Shown here in pieces: positions 23,634 through 35,203 of a stretch of 64,000 nt of DNA. The DNA comes from Reticulascus tulasneorum (Eukaryota > Ascomycota > Sordariomycetes > Glomerellales > Reticulascaceae), in NCBI GenBank assembly GCA_001557505.1, contig LSAX01000007.1, positions 868,001-932,000 on the forward strand. Direction: 5' to 3'. Numbering within the stretch: the stretch's first letter is position 1; every line of letters starts with the position of its first letter. Both the position numbers and the translations under genes were made by a program. The notes under the pieces are model-generated. The model had not been told where the DNA came from and made no database searches. It saw nothing but the letters and a program-made list of their open reading frames with translations.

Positions 23634-24300
23634 TTTTGCTTGCTGTGGAGGAGAATGGTGTGGATTCTTGGCAATTGGAAACAATTAGAGGCGATGCGGA
23701 CGTACCTAGGAACTGTCGATGTTGAGGATTTGAAGGATCACGTGATGCGCCAGGTCAAAGTGGAGCTTGGACTCAGATATTGGCCTCCAGACTCATGCAT
23801 TTAATTTTCCCAGTGGCTCATAGCTTCATAAACAGCACCGTTATAGCTTGGGGGTCTTATCACATTCAATGAGAAATCTCTTTGCAGAAATGCGCATTAG
23901 CAAAATGCTGTTTGCTGTGCAACTTCAGTCCCAGTGCGACTAATACAATAAGGGGTGCCAGGCCGCGTAGCAGTAGTCCATGCCCATCGTAACGCCATGC
24001 CCAAATTATCCACTGTGTACAGGAACCCGCTTCGGCATCTTTAAAGGATGCCAGGCTCTTCAAGGACCCGTCTATCCAACGGGCTCTCTACTCAAGAGCT
24101 CCCTTCACACTCCGGTCTCCCGGCTACCTGCTTTGTCAAAATGTGAGCAACTATGGCTATCGATGCTCTTTCCGGCGAAAACAACGTCAGCAAAGGTAGA
24201 TTGCCATAGTCACGGGAGTTCGCCCGCTGGGTTGACCAATATGCTTCAGATCTCGGACAGTGTCGAAGTCATGAGAAGAGGAATATCGAAACACTGCGAG
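23634..24300. other. intergenic between uS14m start and ISY1 stop
   Basis: About 670 bases holding the uS14m promoter and the ISY1 3' flank. Frames at 23490-23804 and 23980-24306 (plus) are antisense or random. No RNA gene or repeat is apparent. Confidence 0.5.
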
Positions 24301-25091
24301 CTATAATTGGTCCAATAACCGCCTCCTCCTCCGATCAATTAGCTCTTCTTGCACCTCTTCCAATGTAGGAAGCTCCCAGCCCTTCCCATCGCCCGAATCG
24401 CCCGGTAACATTTCCCAGCCTGGCGGCGGTTGCTGCTTCCCCATCTTGGCCAAATGTTCGAATGCTTCTCGCTCCTTTTCAGCCTCGTAAGCTAGCAGCT
24501 CGTCGTCTTCCTCGTCTGGTGCATAGCCGTAATATGCAGCGTCAACCTGTTTCCGCAAGTCTCGACTCGTCTCCAGCGGCTTGTCTCCCGAAGACTGAGC
24601 TTTCGCAGCATCAAACAGCTCCTTCACTCCTGGTAAATCTCTTGCGCGTCCAAAGTACCGGTAGCCCTTCCCGCCCCCTGGTATCTCTCTCCCTTGATCG
24701 TCGTATATCTTCCCTCCTCCGCGCATGTAATTGGGGCCACCTAGGTTCCGTATTTGCACCTCCCACATGTATTTTTCTCGCATTAACTTGTTGATCTCGT
24801 CGTTTAGGTCGCGTACTTGGTAATCACTGAGAGCGGAGTCTTGGATCTTTGATACTTTGCGCGATATCTCCTTCAAGACCTGTCCACGCCATTTTTCGCA
24901 TGAGGGTATTGCATCCACTTCTGTTATCATTTTCGGCCTTCTCGTTCGTCCAGCATCGATGATTCCAAGGTCCGCCGCTTGCGCCTCCCGGAACCGGAAG
25001 AGCATCGACTGCGCTTTTTCTGAATTTCGTGCCTGAATGCATTTGTTAGCTATATAGCATTGCAAACTGGAAACTCGCGAGCCCTTACCAT
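24301..25091 (-). CDS. ISY1: pre-mRNA splicing factor Isy1 (NTC complex)
   Basis: Isy1 is a component of the Prp19-associated (NTC) complex, which stabilises the catalytic spliceosome and influences splicing fidelity. Minus-strand exons are 25091-25089 and 25032-24301, 244 aa in total. Exon 1 contributes only the initiator ATG; the 56-nt intron (GTAAGG donor, TAGCTAACA branch, TTCAG acceptor) separates it from ARNSEKAQSMLFRFREAQA. This restores the family's invariant MARNSEKAQ start. Other conserved parts are RRPKMITEVD, CEKWRGQVLKEISRK, DLNDEINKLMREK and QIRNLGGPNY. The glycine-rich GREIPGGGKGYRYFGRARDL segment and an acidic C-terminal half with a final RRRRRLLDQL complete it. It shares a 218-base divergent promoter with EMC1. 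Confidence 0.95.
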
Positions 25092-25309
25092 TGTGGAGGT
25101 TTACGATCTTTTCACTGCTAAATCATGGAGCGTGTATGAAGTTGAAATCAGCCCGCCTAACCCCAGCTAGAAAAGTGAAGCGCGGCTCTGGGGCACGGGC
25201 CACCCGCATTCTGGCGTCAACCCCAATTCCCCATGTGAAAAGAGACAGACAACATTTCGTAGCTTTGGAGCTTACAAGGTGCTGCCAGCTCCCAAATACT
25301 TACACCACG
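25092..25309. promoter_or_regulatory. divergent promoter of ISY1 and EMC1
   Basis: Only 218 bases separate the ISY1 start codon (minus) from the EMC1 start codon (plus), so a compact bidirectional promoter is implied. An open frame continuous with EMC1 extends upstream to 25091, but it begins without a suitable ATG context and would hide the EMC1 signal peptide. No TATA box is seen. Confidence 0.55.
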
Positions 25310-28298
25310 ATGCGACTTCCAGTATCTTCATCGCCTTCGCTACTCCTGCTTGCCGTTTCCTCCTTGGTCAATGCCGTCTTTGTTGATGAAGTTGGACACA
25401 ATGACTTCCACCACGAGTTGATAGGTGTTCCGCAAGTCGAAACCACCCTCTTTCATCAACCGAGAAAAGATGATAAAGCGAGCCTTCTGTACACACTGAG
25501 TGACGTTGGTGTGCTAGGAGCAGTCAATCCTAGCAAGGGCGTAGTCGTTTGGCGACACTTTTTGACGGGGAATATTACGAATGGCGGAGGTCATCTCAGA
25601 GCAGCGCAGGGTGAGGATTGGGTTGTTGGAGCATATGGAAAATCTGTTCATGCATGGAATGCCCTGTCAGGCAGAAACGCATGGTGGGTGGATTTTGACG
25701 GAGAGATAAAGGACTTGGAAGTAATGGAGTTGACTGAGAACGGGAGGAAAGACGTCCTTGCGCTGTTCGAAGAAGATGGGTCCACAGTGTTGCGAAGACT
25801 GCATGGGGGAGATGGGAGTGTTGTGTGGGAGTTCAGAGACAGCGCGAAGGATCTCCCACTACAAGTCTCGAATAACATCGAGAAGATCTTCGTCGTCAAT
25901 CTGTACGGAACACTGACATCCTACGGCTTGCGCGTCATAGTCCTTGACACGCTCACCGGCAAACGGATCGATGAACTTCTACTGGGAACAAAAGGCGAAG
26001 TCCACAGCAAGGAGGATGTCATGTTTGTCGGGGCGAACTCTGCATCTCCCATTCTCGCATGGACCGACAACAACTTTTCGAAGCTCAAGGTCAACGTACT
26101 AGGTACGAAAGCAAAGCCCGAGTTCCCATTGCCACCGGATACTGTGGAAGTGGCAATTCACGCACCCCATCATCTACAATCCGAACCGCATTTCCTAGTC
26201 CACAGTAGAACGAAGACTGGAAACAAGGCTGATGTATATCACATCAACTTGAAGAATAATGCCATCACCAAGGCGTACGAGCTGCCGCTTGTGCCTGGCG
26301 CCGGGGCTTTCTCCACAAGTTCTGACGGATCGAATGTGTGGTTTACGCGAATTACGGAAGAGGAAATCATTCTGACCGCCTCCAGTTCCAGTGCGATCCT
26401 GGGACGCTGGCCGTACAAGGCTGGGACTGATAATGTTGAGGCTCTTCATGGAGTCTCCGAGGTTGTCAAAAAGGCTGGCGACAACTTCGCCGTCAGATGT
26501 GCAGCAGTGACCACTTCTGATGATTGGGTCCTGGTTCGAAACGGTGAGAAGGCATGGACCCGACCAGAAGGCTTAACAGGCGCTGTAGCGGCTGCTTGGG
26601 CTGAGATTCCTGAGAATGCAGAACTGGCGAAAACTCTCGAGCAAGAAGCCCATGGCAATCCTCTGTCTGCATATATTCACAGAGTCAATCGCCACGTCAA
26701 TGACTTGCAATATCTACCTGACTACCTTGCCGCCATTCCAAAGCGCCTGTTCAACACTATTGTTGGCATCGATGTTTCTGTGGAAACTGAAGGGCTATCT
26801 CGAGATCCCTTCGGTTTTAGCAAGCTTGTAATTCTAGCAACTCGGCGCGGCAAGCTCTACGGGCTGGACGCCGGTAACCATGGCAAGGTGGTATGGTCTC
26901 AGACTGCCTTCAATATCCCTCGTGGGGAAAGCTGGAATATCAAAGGAATATTTGTCGAGGATGCTGAGGCCCAGGTTACAGTTCGGGGATCGCGCGGCGA
27001 ATACATCGTTGCCAAAACCAACACGGGAAAGCTCATCGATATCATGCCACAAGGCTCCTCGGAACAGGTTCAAGCTGCTGCCGTTGTCGATAGTTCATCC
27101 GGCCAGTGGCTCGTCCCAATTGGTTTGGGCGGGACGATTGGCGATATTCCGATCTCTTTGGCGCCGAAACAAACTCTAGTTGTACGCGGGAGCAACGGAG
27201 AGCTGAAGGGGCTGACTTTCATTGACGATGGGACCATCTCCAAGGAGACTGTCGCCTGGGAATTCTCCCTGTCGACGGGCAATACAATTGTGACTGTTGC
27301 GACAAGAGCAATTCATGACCCGGTAGCATCTATTGGACGGGTACTAGGTGACCGACAAGTCAAGTATAAGTACCTTAACCCAAACACCATTGTCGTCGCA
27401 GCATCCAATGCGGCCCAAGCCACCCTCACGATATATCTGCTTGATACAGTTTCGGGTCAAGTCCTTTCTTCAACCACTCACGAAGGTGTTGATGCAGGCA
27501 AGGGCGTCGACTGTACTATTTCCGAGAACTGGTACGCTTGCACGTTCTTCGGCCAGTACGCTCAGAAGGATGCAAGTGGGGAAGGACAATCTGGACAGTC
27601 ATTGAAGGGATACCAGATCGTCGTGACTGACCTATACGAAAGTGAGTACGCAGATGACCGAGGACCGCTCGGAGACTCGGCAAATTTCTCATCTCTGAAT
27701 CCCGTCGACCTGCCGACCGGTGCACCGCTCCCATCAGTGCTTAGCCAAGCATGGATTCTCTCTGCCGGGCTTGCAGCTCTGGCGGTCACTCAGACACGCC
27801 AAGGAGTCAGCAGCCGCCAAGTTCTTGCATACTTGCCTGAATCTCACTCGATTGCTGGATTTCCACGATCATTCCTAGAACCTCGAAGACCTGTGGGCCG
27901 TGATCCCACAGCCGCTGAGATGGAGGCGGAAGGGTTGATGCGATACGGGCCGGTCATTGAGATTGATCCAAGAACCGTGGTCACCCATCAACTGGAAGTC
28001 ATTGGCGTACAGAAGATCATCACCTCCCCGGCAATTGTCGAAAGTACGAGCTTAGTATTCGCCTATGGTATCGACGTCTTTGGAACACGGGTAGCACCCA
28101 GTTTCACATTTGATATACTCGGTAAGGGCTTTAATAAGCTCAGTTTGATTGGTACCGTAGTAGCCTTGACGGTTGGCGTAACAATTCTGGGGCCAATGGT
28201 GAGTCATTCCGTTCCGCAATCGACAGTAGCATCACTAACGACATATCTTCTAGGTTCAAAGGAAACAAGTGAACTTGCGATGGGGAGCACCCATGTAA
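25310..28298 (+). CDS. EMC1: ER membrane protein complex subunit 1
   Basis: EMC1 is the large lumenal subunit of the ER membrane complex, an insertase for tail-anchored and multi-pass membrane proteins. Exons are 25310-28198 and 28254-28298 with a 55-nt intron, giving 977 aa, normal for fungi. A signal peptide covers residues 1-22 (SLLLLAVSSLVNA). The N-terminal half is a PQQ-like beta-propeller (KASLLYTLSDVGVLGAVNP, GRNAWWVDFDGE, YGLDAGNHGKVVWS). The C-terminal DUF1620 region runs from about 800 (SVLSQAWILSAGLAALAVTQ; GFPRSFLEPRRP; HQLEVIGVQKIITSP) to one membrane helix near 941-961. Exon 2 supplies the short cytosolic tail VQRKQVNLRWGAPM. Reading through the intron would give a frame of unrelated residues, which supports splicing. 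The ATG at 25310 is placed directly before the signal peptide. Confidence 0.95.
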
Positions 28299-29204
28299 AG
28301 GTCGTTGGTTGACGAGGATTCTGTACATTATGGAAGAATAGATGTCTTTAAAGTCTTGTATCGTGTGGATATCCGGATGCCAATGTGACAACAGTTTTAC
28401 CATCATGAATCTGAGCTTTCTATACAGCCTGGGCTGTCCTGGATCATAGTCATGGCGCTCCTTGCAAGTCCACCAACGTGCTCTCCCTCTAACTGCTGGA
28501 GATCGAAGCCACGTTGGCTTCCCTCGACTAACGAGATGCCTAGCCATTGTTGGGCCGTGGTACCGCCTTATACGAAACTATGTTTTGGGACTGGGGAAGG
28601 AAATGAGTTGATGCCCAGGCTCGAGATTCCATTCAGCGTTTGATCAAAGCTTTGCAGACCCATTCATGCCCTATCCGCAGGCTCAGACGAAACGGAAGAG
28701 ATCCGGCTTCCCCGTCACCTAACTGGAAGCTGCATCACGGAATATGGAAAAGCGACGAGACATTAGGCTCTTGGACCTCCGTCTCCTTTGCCTGCCGGAT
28801 AGCTGCACATGCAAGTTTGCCTGACTCTGCGTGCCTGCGACATCGCAATCCACGCCAGTATATACCATGGAGTGGCATAGCGGTCAAGGTGCAGGTCAAT
28901 CCATCCTTGCAGTTTCAATTCTATTGAAGCCATTTTCAATAGCACGAGGTGCATCATTGTCACCGTACCCAGATAGATCTAAGCTCAGTTCAGAATCCTC
29001 CATAGCGCCATGAAACACCTGGAAGTGACCCGTTTGGCTCAAGGTGCGCAAGGTCCATGCCGAGCAAAGCGGTGAGATCCCATGCTAAGGCTGAACGAGA
29101 GGGGTAAATCTGTCAACATGGTGCTAAACAGTGCTTATATTGCCATGATTATTTGTCTTTCGCTGCTTTCATCGGCTCCAACCCGGATTGATGCCGTCAA
29201 GACG

Positions 29205-29219
29205 ATATTGGCCCAATAT
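29205..29219. repeat. inverted CCAAT palindrome
   Basis: ATATTGG and CCAATAT face each other around one central base, and a third ATTGG overlaps immediately downstream (29218-29222). CCAAT is the core site of the HAP/CBC factor. No gene start lies close by, so a promoter role is unsupported. Confidence 0.35.
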
Positions 29220-32200
29220 TGGCACTTCGGATGCTGCTCCAAATCTCAGCTTGTATATTAACTTACATACAAAGTTATGATGTTCCACATGGAGCTATGG
29301 CCACCAACCGCCCACCACCCCTCCGGTTCGCTATGAGGGGGCCAAAGCTCTGCAAAGGACATGTGAAAGGGCGGATAGTAACAACAACCATTGCACATTG
29401 TGCTGCTTCTGGAGCAGATCTAATTTCGTGGTATGGTGCATTGATCCTCGCTCCTACGTCAACGGATGCGTTCCAGGTCATCTCATTGCTCTTGTGCGAG
29501 GTAAGGCAAGGATCGATACGAAGTGAGATGTTCTGACATCATATGGATCAAGGCGATGTGTGATCTCCCAAGTTTGCCTTGTTGACTGAATCAAGCTCGT
29601 TCATGTATGACGAGTCTTCCCTGTGAGGTGATGCCTTGTTTCTGAGATAGTCACTTGGCAGGTATTTGGAATTCCTGATTTCCTTGCAACCTACATAACG
29701 AGGCTTTCGACTACACTATCCGATCTGCGGGGAACAACGGGATGGCCCCTAGAACAAGGCAAACGATAGTCCGTACATCAAAAACCAAAACAGAACAAAT
29801 ACGCAAACTGCCAGCATTTCGTGCCAATGTGCAAGGGAATGATCGGCTGATGGCCTGGCGGACGGCCGAGACAATACTAAATAAGCAGCCCAACCCTCAC
29901 ACCGACCCTCAAACTGCGAAAAGCCAACGTTGGACAATCGGTTCTCATTTTCTATCTTTTCGGTGAGCGACTCGCACGTCTATACTTGTGATGAGCCCAG
30001 CAGATACGTGGTCGTCCACATACTAAACGAGGCTCTCACCACGGCTTCGTCGACTCTTGATAACAAGTGTAATAGTCCAGCCACGGCGCCAAGCCCTCTG
30101 AATAGACTCCATCATATCTGATAAGGGATCGAGCGCCCGCAACATCCCATCTCGATGGCCAACAAACATGTGAGGCTGCGGACGTCCTCCCTAATATACA
30201 CTTTGGACAGCGGTTTGGCACAACGCAAGGTTTACGCATATTGTATGCATGTCTCCAATCAATTGGTCAAACGAGCGAATGAAAGGCGACCTGCTTGCCT
30301 CACTTTGACGACTTTGTCTTTCTGCATGGGGTTCAACGGGATGCAGCCTGGCAAGGCTCTAGACTATGAATGCTTATCGCGGCATGCAGCCATAAATCCG
30401 CGTGCCGATGCTTCAATTGTAAAGGGACAAGATATGTGATAGGCATTGGCCATGCAAAGAACTGTTCATGTTTAGGAATGTAGATTCGTTGCCTCGTTTT
30501 AAGTTATGCGTAACTAGAAAGATTAAGCGAGCCAGTTGCCCAACATCCGAAAACGCACTTCTTCACTGTCCGGCACATCGGGAGACGTATTCCATTAGTG
30601 AGCCCTACGTGCTGAAGCGTGGCTTGCCGCGTTAGAGCGCGGCTGAAACATGGCTAACCGTAAAAGCTGTAAACTCTGAAGGGCAAGACTTCAATGGTTT
30701 GTAGATAGCTTCGACGCTGTGACGTCAGGAGTTGGGCTTCAATAGGGCTGACGAGCTACTCTAGGAAGGGATAAGCCGAGTGCCAGAAACCTTGAGCATG
30801 GGCTCAATGCACATCAACCTCAAAACACTTGGTGTCGCCTCATCCTTAGGTGGAAATTGCAATTTCCATTTCCCGTTGCAAAAGCAGCGCGAGAGTCGTT
30901 GTTCCGACCCGGATGTTTGCCTCAGGGGTAACACCACGCTGCCTTCCTGGCCAGCTGTGGGAGGAGGCAAGCTGCCACAAGTGACATGATTCTTCCTTTT
31001 CCATCCCGACTACCGGATGTATCAATGCCTGAATATTACACGCCGGGACGAGGCTCTTGCAGCGGGCCCATGGGCGGCTACCGGCAGTAAAGGGCATCGC
31101 TTGCGATTGGCCGAGACTGATGTTTGGGAAAGTCTTCCTTGACCTGAACCTTACCGTTGTGATAACTCAATAAAATCACAGAGCGCCCGCACAGGGATGG
31201 AAGTAAAGCAAGCAAATACGTCCCATTCCAGCCCTGGAAATGCAAGGGAGACAACTAACCTTCCACTCAACCCCGATGTTTGGACAAGGCTGTTTTGAAA
31301 CAACAACAAGCCCATCCTGAGTCCACGATCCCCTGTCGAGATAATTTGCAGCTTGTCAATGTGACGACGCCCAGTAAGGCAACTGGCTCTCGGGTGGAAT
31401 ATCGATTGGCTCGATGCTGGTGACGGGTCTCTTGAGGTTCCGACCGGGAGGTGAGTGGCCATATGAAGGTGATACAAGGCCTCGGGAGATTGCAGCTTTC
31501 CAACTGCAAGAGCAAAGACGTTAGTCCGCGGCCTGTCGTTACACTGATCTCAGGAGGGAGTTGGGACAGACTGCGAAAACGGCTGAAGGTGGAAAGTAGA
31601 GCTCAACTGCTTGCCCATTCGTTGAAACTAGCTGGTTTGCCCTGGAGTTTGATAAATAAACGCTCGAGTAATTGCCTTACGGTAACAAAGTGACGCATCT
31701 GGACTATCCTGAGACAATCGGCTATGAATCGGCTGCGGTAAAGACTCGTTGGAGAGGATTGAAAAGGCAACCTGCTGAAATAAAAACAATTGGCGATTCG
31801 TGTTTCTTCTCGGTGTGCGCGCGGAAGCATCCGTGACATCTGTTCATTGAGCTCCCGATGAAGCCCAAATAAGGAGATCGTGGCTGCAGCGTATCCAATC
31901 CCGCCACGCATGTGAAATATCGAGGCCTAAGAAGCAATAGTTTCCTGGTTCAAAGACAGATGGCCCCCGATATCTGACACCCGGCTCGCCTCACTTCGCC
32001 CGCTCGGCTGCCCTGCATTGATCCAGTTCCGAACAAACTTATTACACGTCGCGGATGGCAATGGCTACGGGAGTCTGTAGAGGTTGCCGAACACTGGTAG
32101 CGCCTGGGTGTGCGGCTATTTGCTGCTTCGTGAAGTTAATCGTCTTCGATATCGGAACTAAAGAGGGGCGCAGACGAAAAGCAACTCCATACTATGATAT

Positions 32201-34637
32201 TTCACGTCTCTGCTTTGTCGAGACTCGCCACAGGTGCCGGGTTCCCTCGGCACGTATCTACCTGTGGCTGGGGTGAAAATCGATCGACCAGCACCCGCTG
32301 TGGCCAAAATTAGCAATGATTCGATTCCTCGGCGGCCATGGCTGTACACCTCGATCATTCGAAACCAATCGTACACATGCAGCAGGGTGATCCGTGTTGA
32401 TTTCACAGGTCTCATAGCTACGCGTTAAATGGTCGAACGTGATGGGCACCACCAAGCTAGCCAAGGCCAAACAAATTTCGCAACAAGACCTATCACCGCA
32501 GCTCCTGCTAAGGCAACCGTCTCAGATAGCTGTGAACCCTTGACACCGAGAATGTCACCGCTCAAAAGAGGTTTCGGATGCCTCGTGCCCCTGCGAATCT
32601 GGTGGCAGCGTCGCCCTCACAAACGAGCGGTAAGTGTCTCCTTAACGCCACGTTAATATATGAAGATCCAGGCAGCCCGATATACCAGGTCAATGAAAGG
32701 TCGCCGTCGCCAGAGCACAGGGAATCCTGTCCAAGTCACTGGCTCGCAAGGCGTCCCAAGAGCAACAGGCTCCGACATGGTGAGCTCCAGTGCGTACGTG
32801 TTCAGTGGCTCAGCCGATCCACGTCCTCCCGCCCATTCCCAGGCTCAACCAATTCCGTACCAGCGTTGCCATGATGCTTTCGGCGGTCAAACGCGAGGCG
32901 TTGCTGTGGTGGTGGTGTGCTCGACACGATACACCGCTAGTTGTGAAGGCAAAGTTGATTGCCAATGACTCTGCTGCGCTCCAAGTAAGTCCCCGAGCCA
33001 TCATACGCCCACGGGTCAACTGAATCCTAGCGCGTGGCGAATTCGACAGAATGAGAAGGTCAAAGTTGCTCCGGTTGCCTCCATAATGACTGCTGTGACC
33101 CCGTCGATGTGAGTTCAGCTCTGCTTGACGAAGCAGTTGCCACTGTGGATGGCAAAAAAGGGGGCGGTGCTGGACATAAATGCAGCCAATCAGCGCATCG
33201 CTTGCATTGTGAAGTTTAGCCGAACTTTGATATGAGAGGATGGGAGGGGCATTTATATATGCTTTTTTCCGGAGAACTTTGATGATCGTTAGCAGAGTAA
33301 AACACTCAGACGGTATCGGAATCCGATCCCGTCTCTTCGTATTGAAGTGAGTTTCGGAATGCAGCCATTTGAAAAGGGGTTTGATCTGACAAGGCTTCCG
33401 GGACCGGAGTTCGTGACAACACCAAAAGTACCACAAAAGAGCCATATCCTTCGCCAACATGCCCACGTGGGTATGCTGGCTTGCTCAGCAACATTTCCAC
33501 GGCACTAGGAAATGCAGACAGTTTCCAAATAAATCACGCAAAATTGCACATTGATGACCTCCCCCTATGCCTCGAGGGTGAAACTGCTACCACGACTCTG
33601 TGGTAGCTGCAGAATGGGGGGTTTTTGCGTGATTGATGACCATGGAGTAAACAGGAGAGATGATTCATCGTAGAAGCACGACATGCTGAGTTGCCCACTT
33701 GGGACTTCGGAGCCAAAGAGGTAGGTACCCTTTCACGGAATACGCTCCAGTTTCGTGCTACGATTGTAAATGAACCGTCGATTCGGATCCTTCAGCGCAG
33801 GCCGCGAGCACATAGAGTCGTGCTCTAGCACGGTCGCAGAGGCATAATCATGTCCGTAGAAGTTGCGATATACCGTTCAGCCCTCCCTCTCAGCTTTTGC
33901 TTCGAGGTCGTAAGGGGAAGTATGGACTCGCACGCGGTGATACCGCTTTCGCCACAGCCTGCGGCGACGACGCATGCGATCTACCAACACTCGAACATGA
34001 AGATGGCGGCGATAAAATTGCAAGGGGACCTATCGTCTTGCCCCTCCACCAGGAGTGGTTGGTTCAGGAGAGCGCCATCACCCCCAGAGAAAATGGACAG
34101 TCATTGCGGAACATACAAACTTGCGACAAAGTCGCCCAGTGGGAGCAGATGCGTGACGAACGAAAGCTCGTTCGCCCCAACTTTATAGCCTTGCGCACTG
34201 GGGAAAGAGGGCAGCGAAGGGGAGGGCCAGAGGGAGGCTTAATAGCGGGCGTCTTCTCGCCTCAGAGTCATGGGGGCCGGCTCAAGGGGATACAATTCAA
34301 GAAATAGGCAGAGGGCGCCCCCGCCCCCCTCGGGCCAGGCCATCGAATATGCCAGGCATCCAACGTGTAGCACCCATCATGCAGCTCCTCGTCCGTTGAT
34401 AACCCCAAGGCTACCAATAAAAGGCTAATTGTGTGCTCTCACACGCGCGACCAGAAAATCGGCCACCGTGCCTGCGCTGGAACCTAGGTCAACAAGGAAG
34501 CCCAGACAGTCCTGGAATCAGAGGAATGCCTTCAATCGGCCACGTAGATGGGGTATGTAATTAGGGCGGGCAATGCAACGGAGAGGTGATGCCTGCGTTA
34601 CGGGTCTGCTGTGTTAGATATGGTCGGGTCGGAATGC

Positions 34638-34653
34638 AGAGAGAGAGAGAGAG
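34638..34653. repeat. (AG)8 microsatellite
   Basis: A simple run of eight AG units in intergenic DNA, about 550 bases before the Est1-type gene. Confidence 0.9.
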
Positions 34654-34816
34654 CAAGTGGAACAGATGGGTGGTTCTTAAATATGGATTGAGTGATGGAC
34701 ACCAAGTGGGAATGTTGAAGTATCCATTCGCGCTCGATTGCGAACGAAAAGGATTGAACGGTCCGCAATATACATTGACCAGAGCCTCACTGGCATGGAC
34801 AGCAGCCACGGCCAGA

Positions 34817-34837
34817 CTACCTACCTTAGGTAGGTAA
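34817..34837. repeat. CTACCTACCT/AGGTAGGTAA palindrome
   Basis: Two 10-base arms flank one central T and match at nine of ten positions. Similar TACCT/AGGTA words recur in other intergenic parts of the window (for example near 480, 1100, 15557 and 33720), so this is the longest instance of a dispersed motif. Confidence 0.7.
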
Positions 34838-34950
34838 GGTCGGTACCCTGAGCTGGCAACCCCTCGGCTGGGCTCCCCTGGGGGGGTGGTCGCAAAAGTT
34901 CTGGCTCTATCAGCATTATTAAAGCGGCGAGCTACTGGTTCGCAACCTGA

Positions 34951-35203
34951 TGAAGGCAGCAGCCCGTACTTTCATATTTATACCAAACCCCGCCCGATCA
35001 CCTCCCTTCGTTGAGCCTCAATTCTCAGAATTGTTCCCCTCTCTCCGCAACTGAGGGCGTAATGCTGCCCAATTGTCGTTGTCTGGTTTCGGCCCAAGCA
35101 GTATGAGTTTCCTTCTCCGACGCGCCACTTATCACCTACTGTCCCTGCTGTTCTACCTACATTACTGTGCACTCCCGAAGAGACGAGGAAAATACCGCAC
35201 TTC
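34951..35203 (+). promoter_or_regulatory. upstream region of the Est1-type gene with TATA-like site
   Basis: CATATTTATA at about 34973-34982 is a TATA-like element some 220 bases before the ATG at 35204, and C/T-rich stretches follow. The exact transcription start is not visible. Confidence 0.35.

Larger units (their letters stand above)
28299..34950. other. large intergenic region, no gene supported
   Basis: This is about 6.6 kb without a recognisable protein. Many overlapping frames of 60-218 codons occur on both strands, but none has family motifs and most start at non-ATG codons; the longest (32810-33466, minus) is discussed among the rejected items. Base composition is balanced, so there is no AT-rich RIP-type block. 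Visible small structures are an inverted CCAAT palindrome (29205-29219), an (AG)8 run (34638-34653) and a TACCT/AGGTA palindrome (34817-34837). Long regulatory or non-coding RNA content cannot be excluded. Confidence 0.5.

Noticed and set aside
32985..33030. Intron-like text (GTAAGT...CTGAATCCTAG) after a short plus-strand frame
   Set aside because: Spliced reading gives only a small peptide without homology-like features, and no upstream exon could be linked.
32810..33466. 218-codon minus-strand open frame
   Set aside because: It begins at a GTG, has no domain-like segments and overlaps plus-strand frames. One frame of this size is not surprising in 64 kb of balanced composition.
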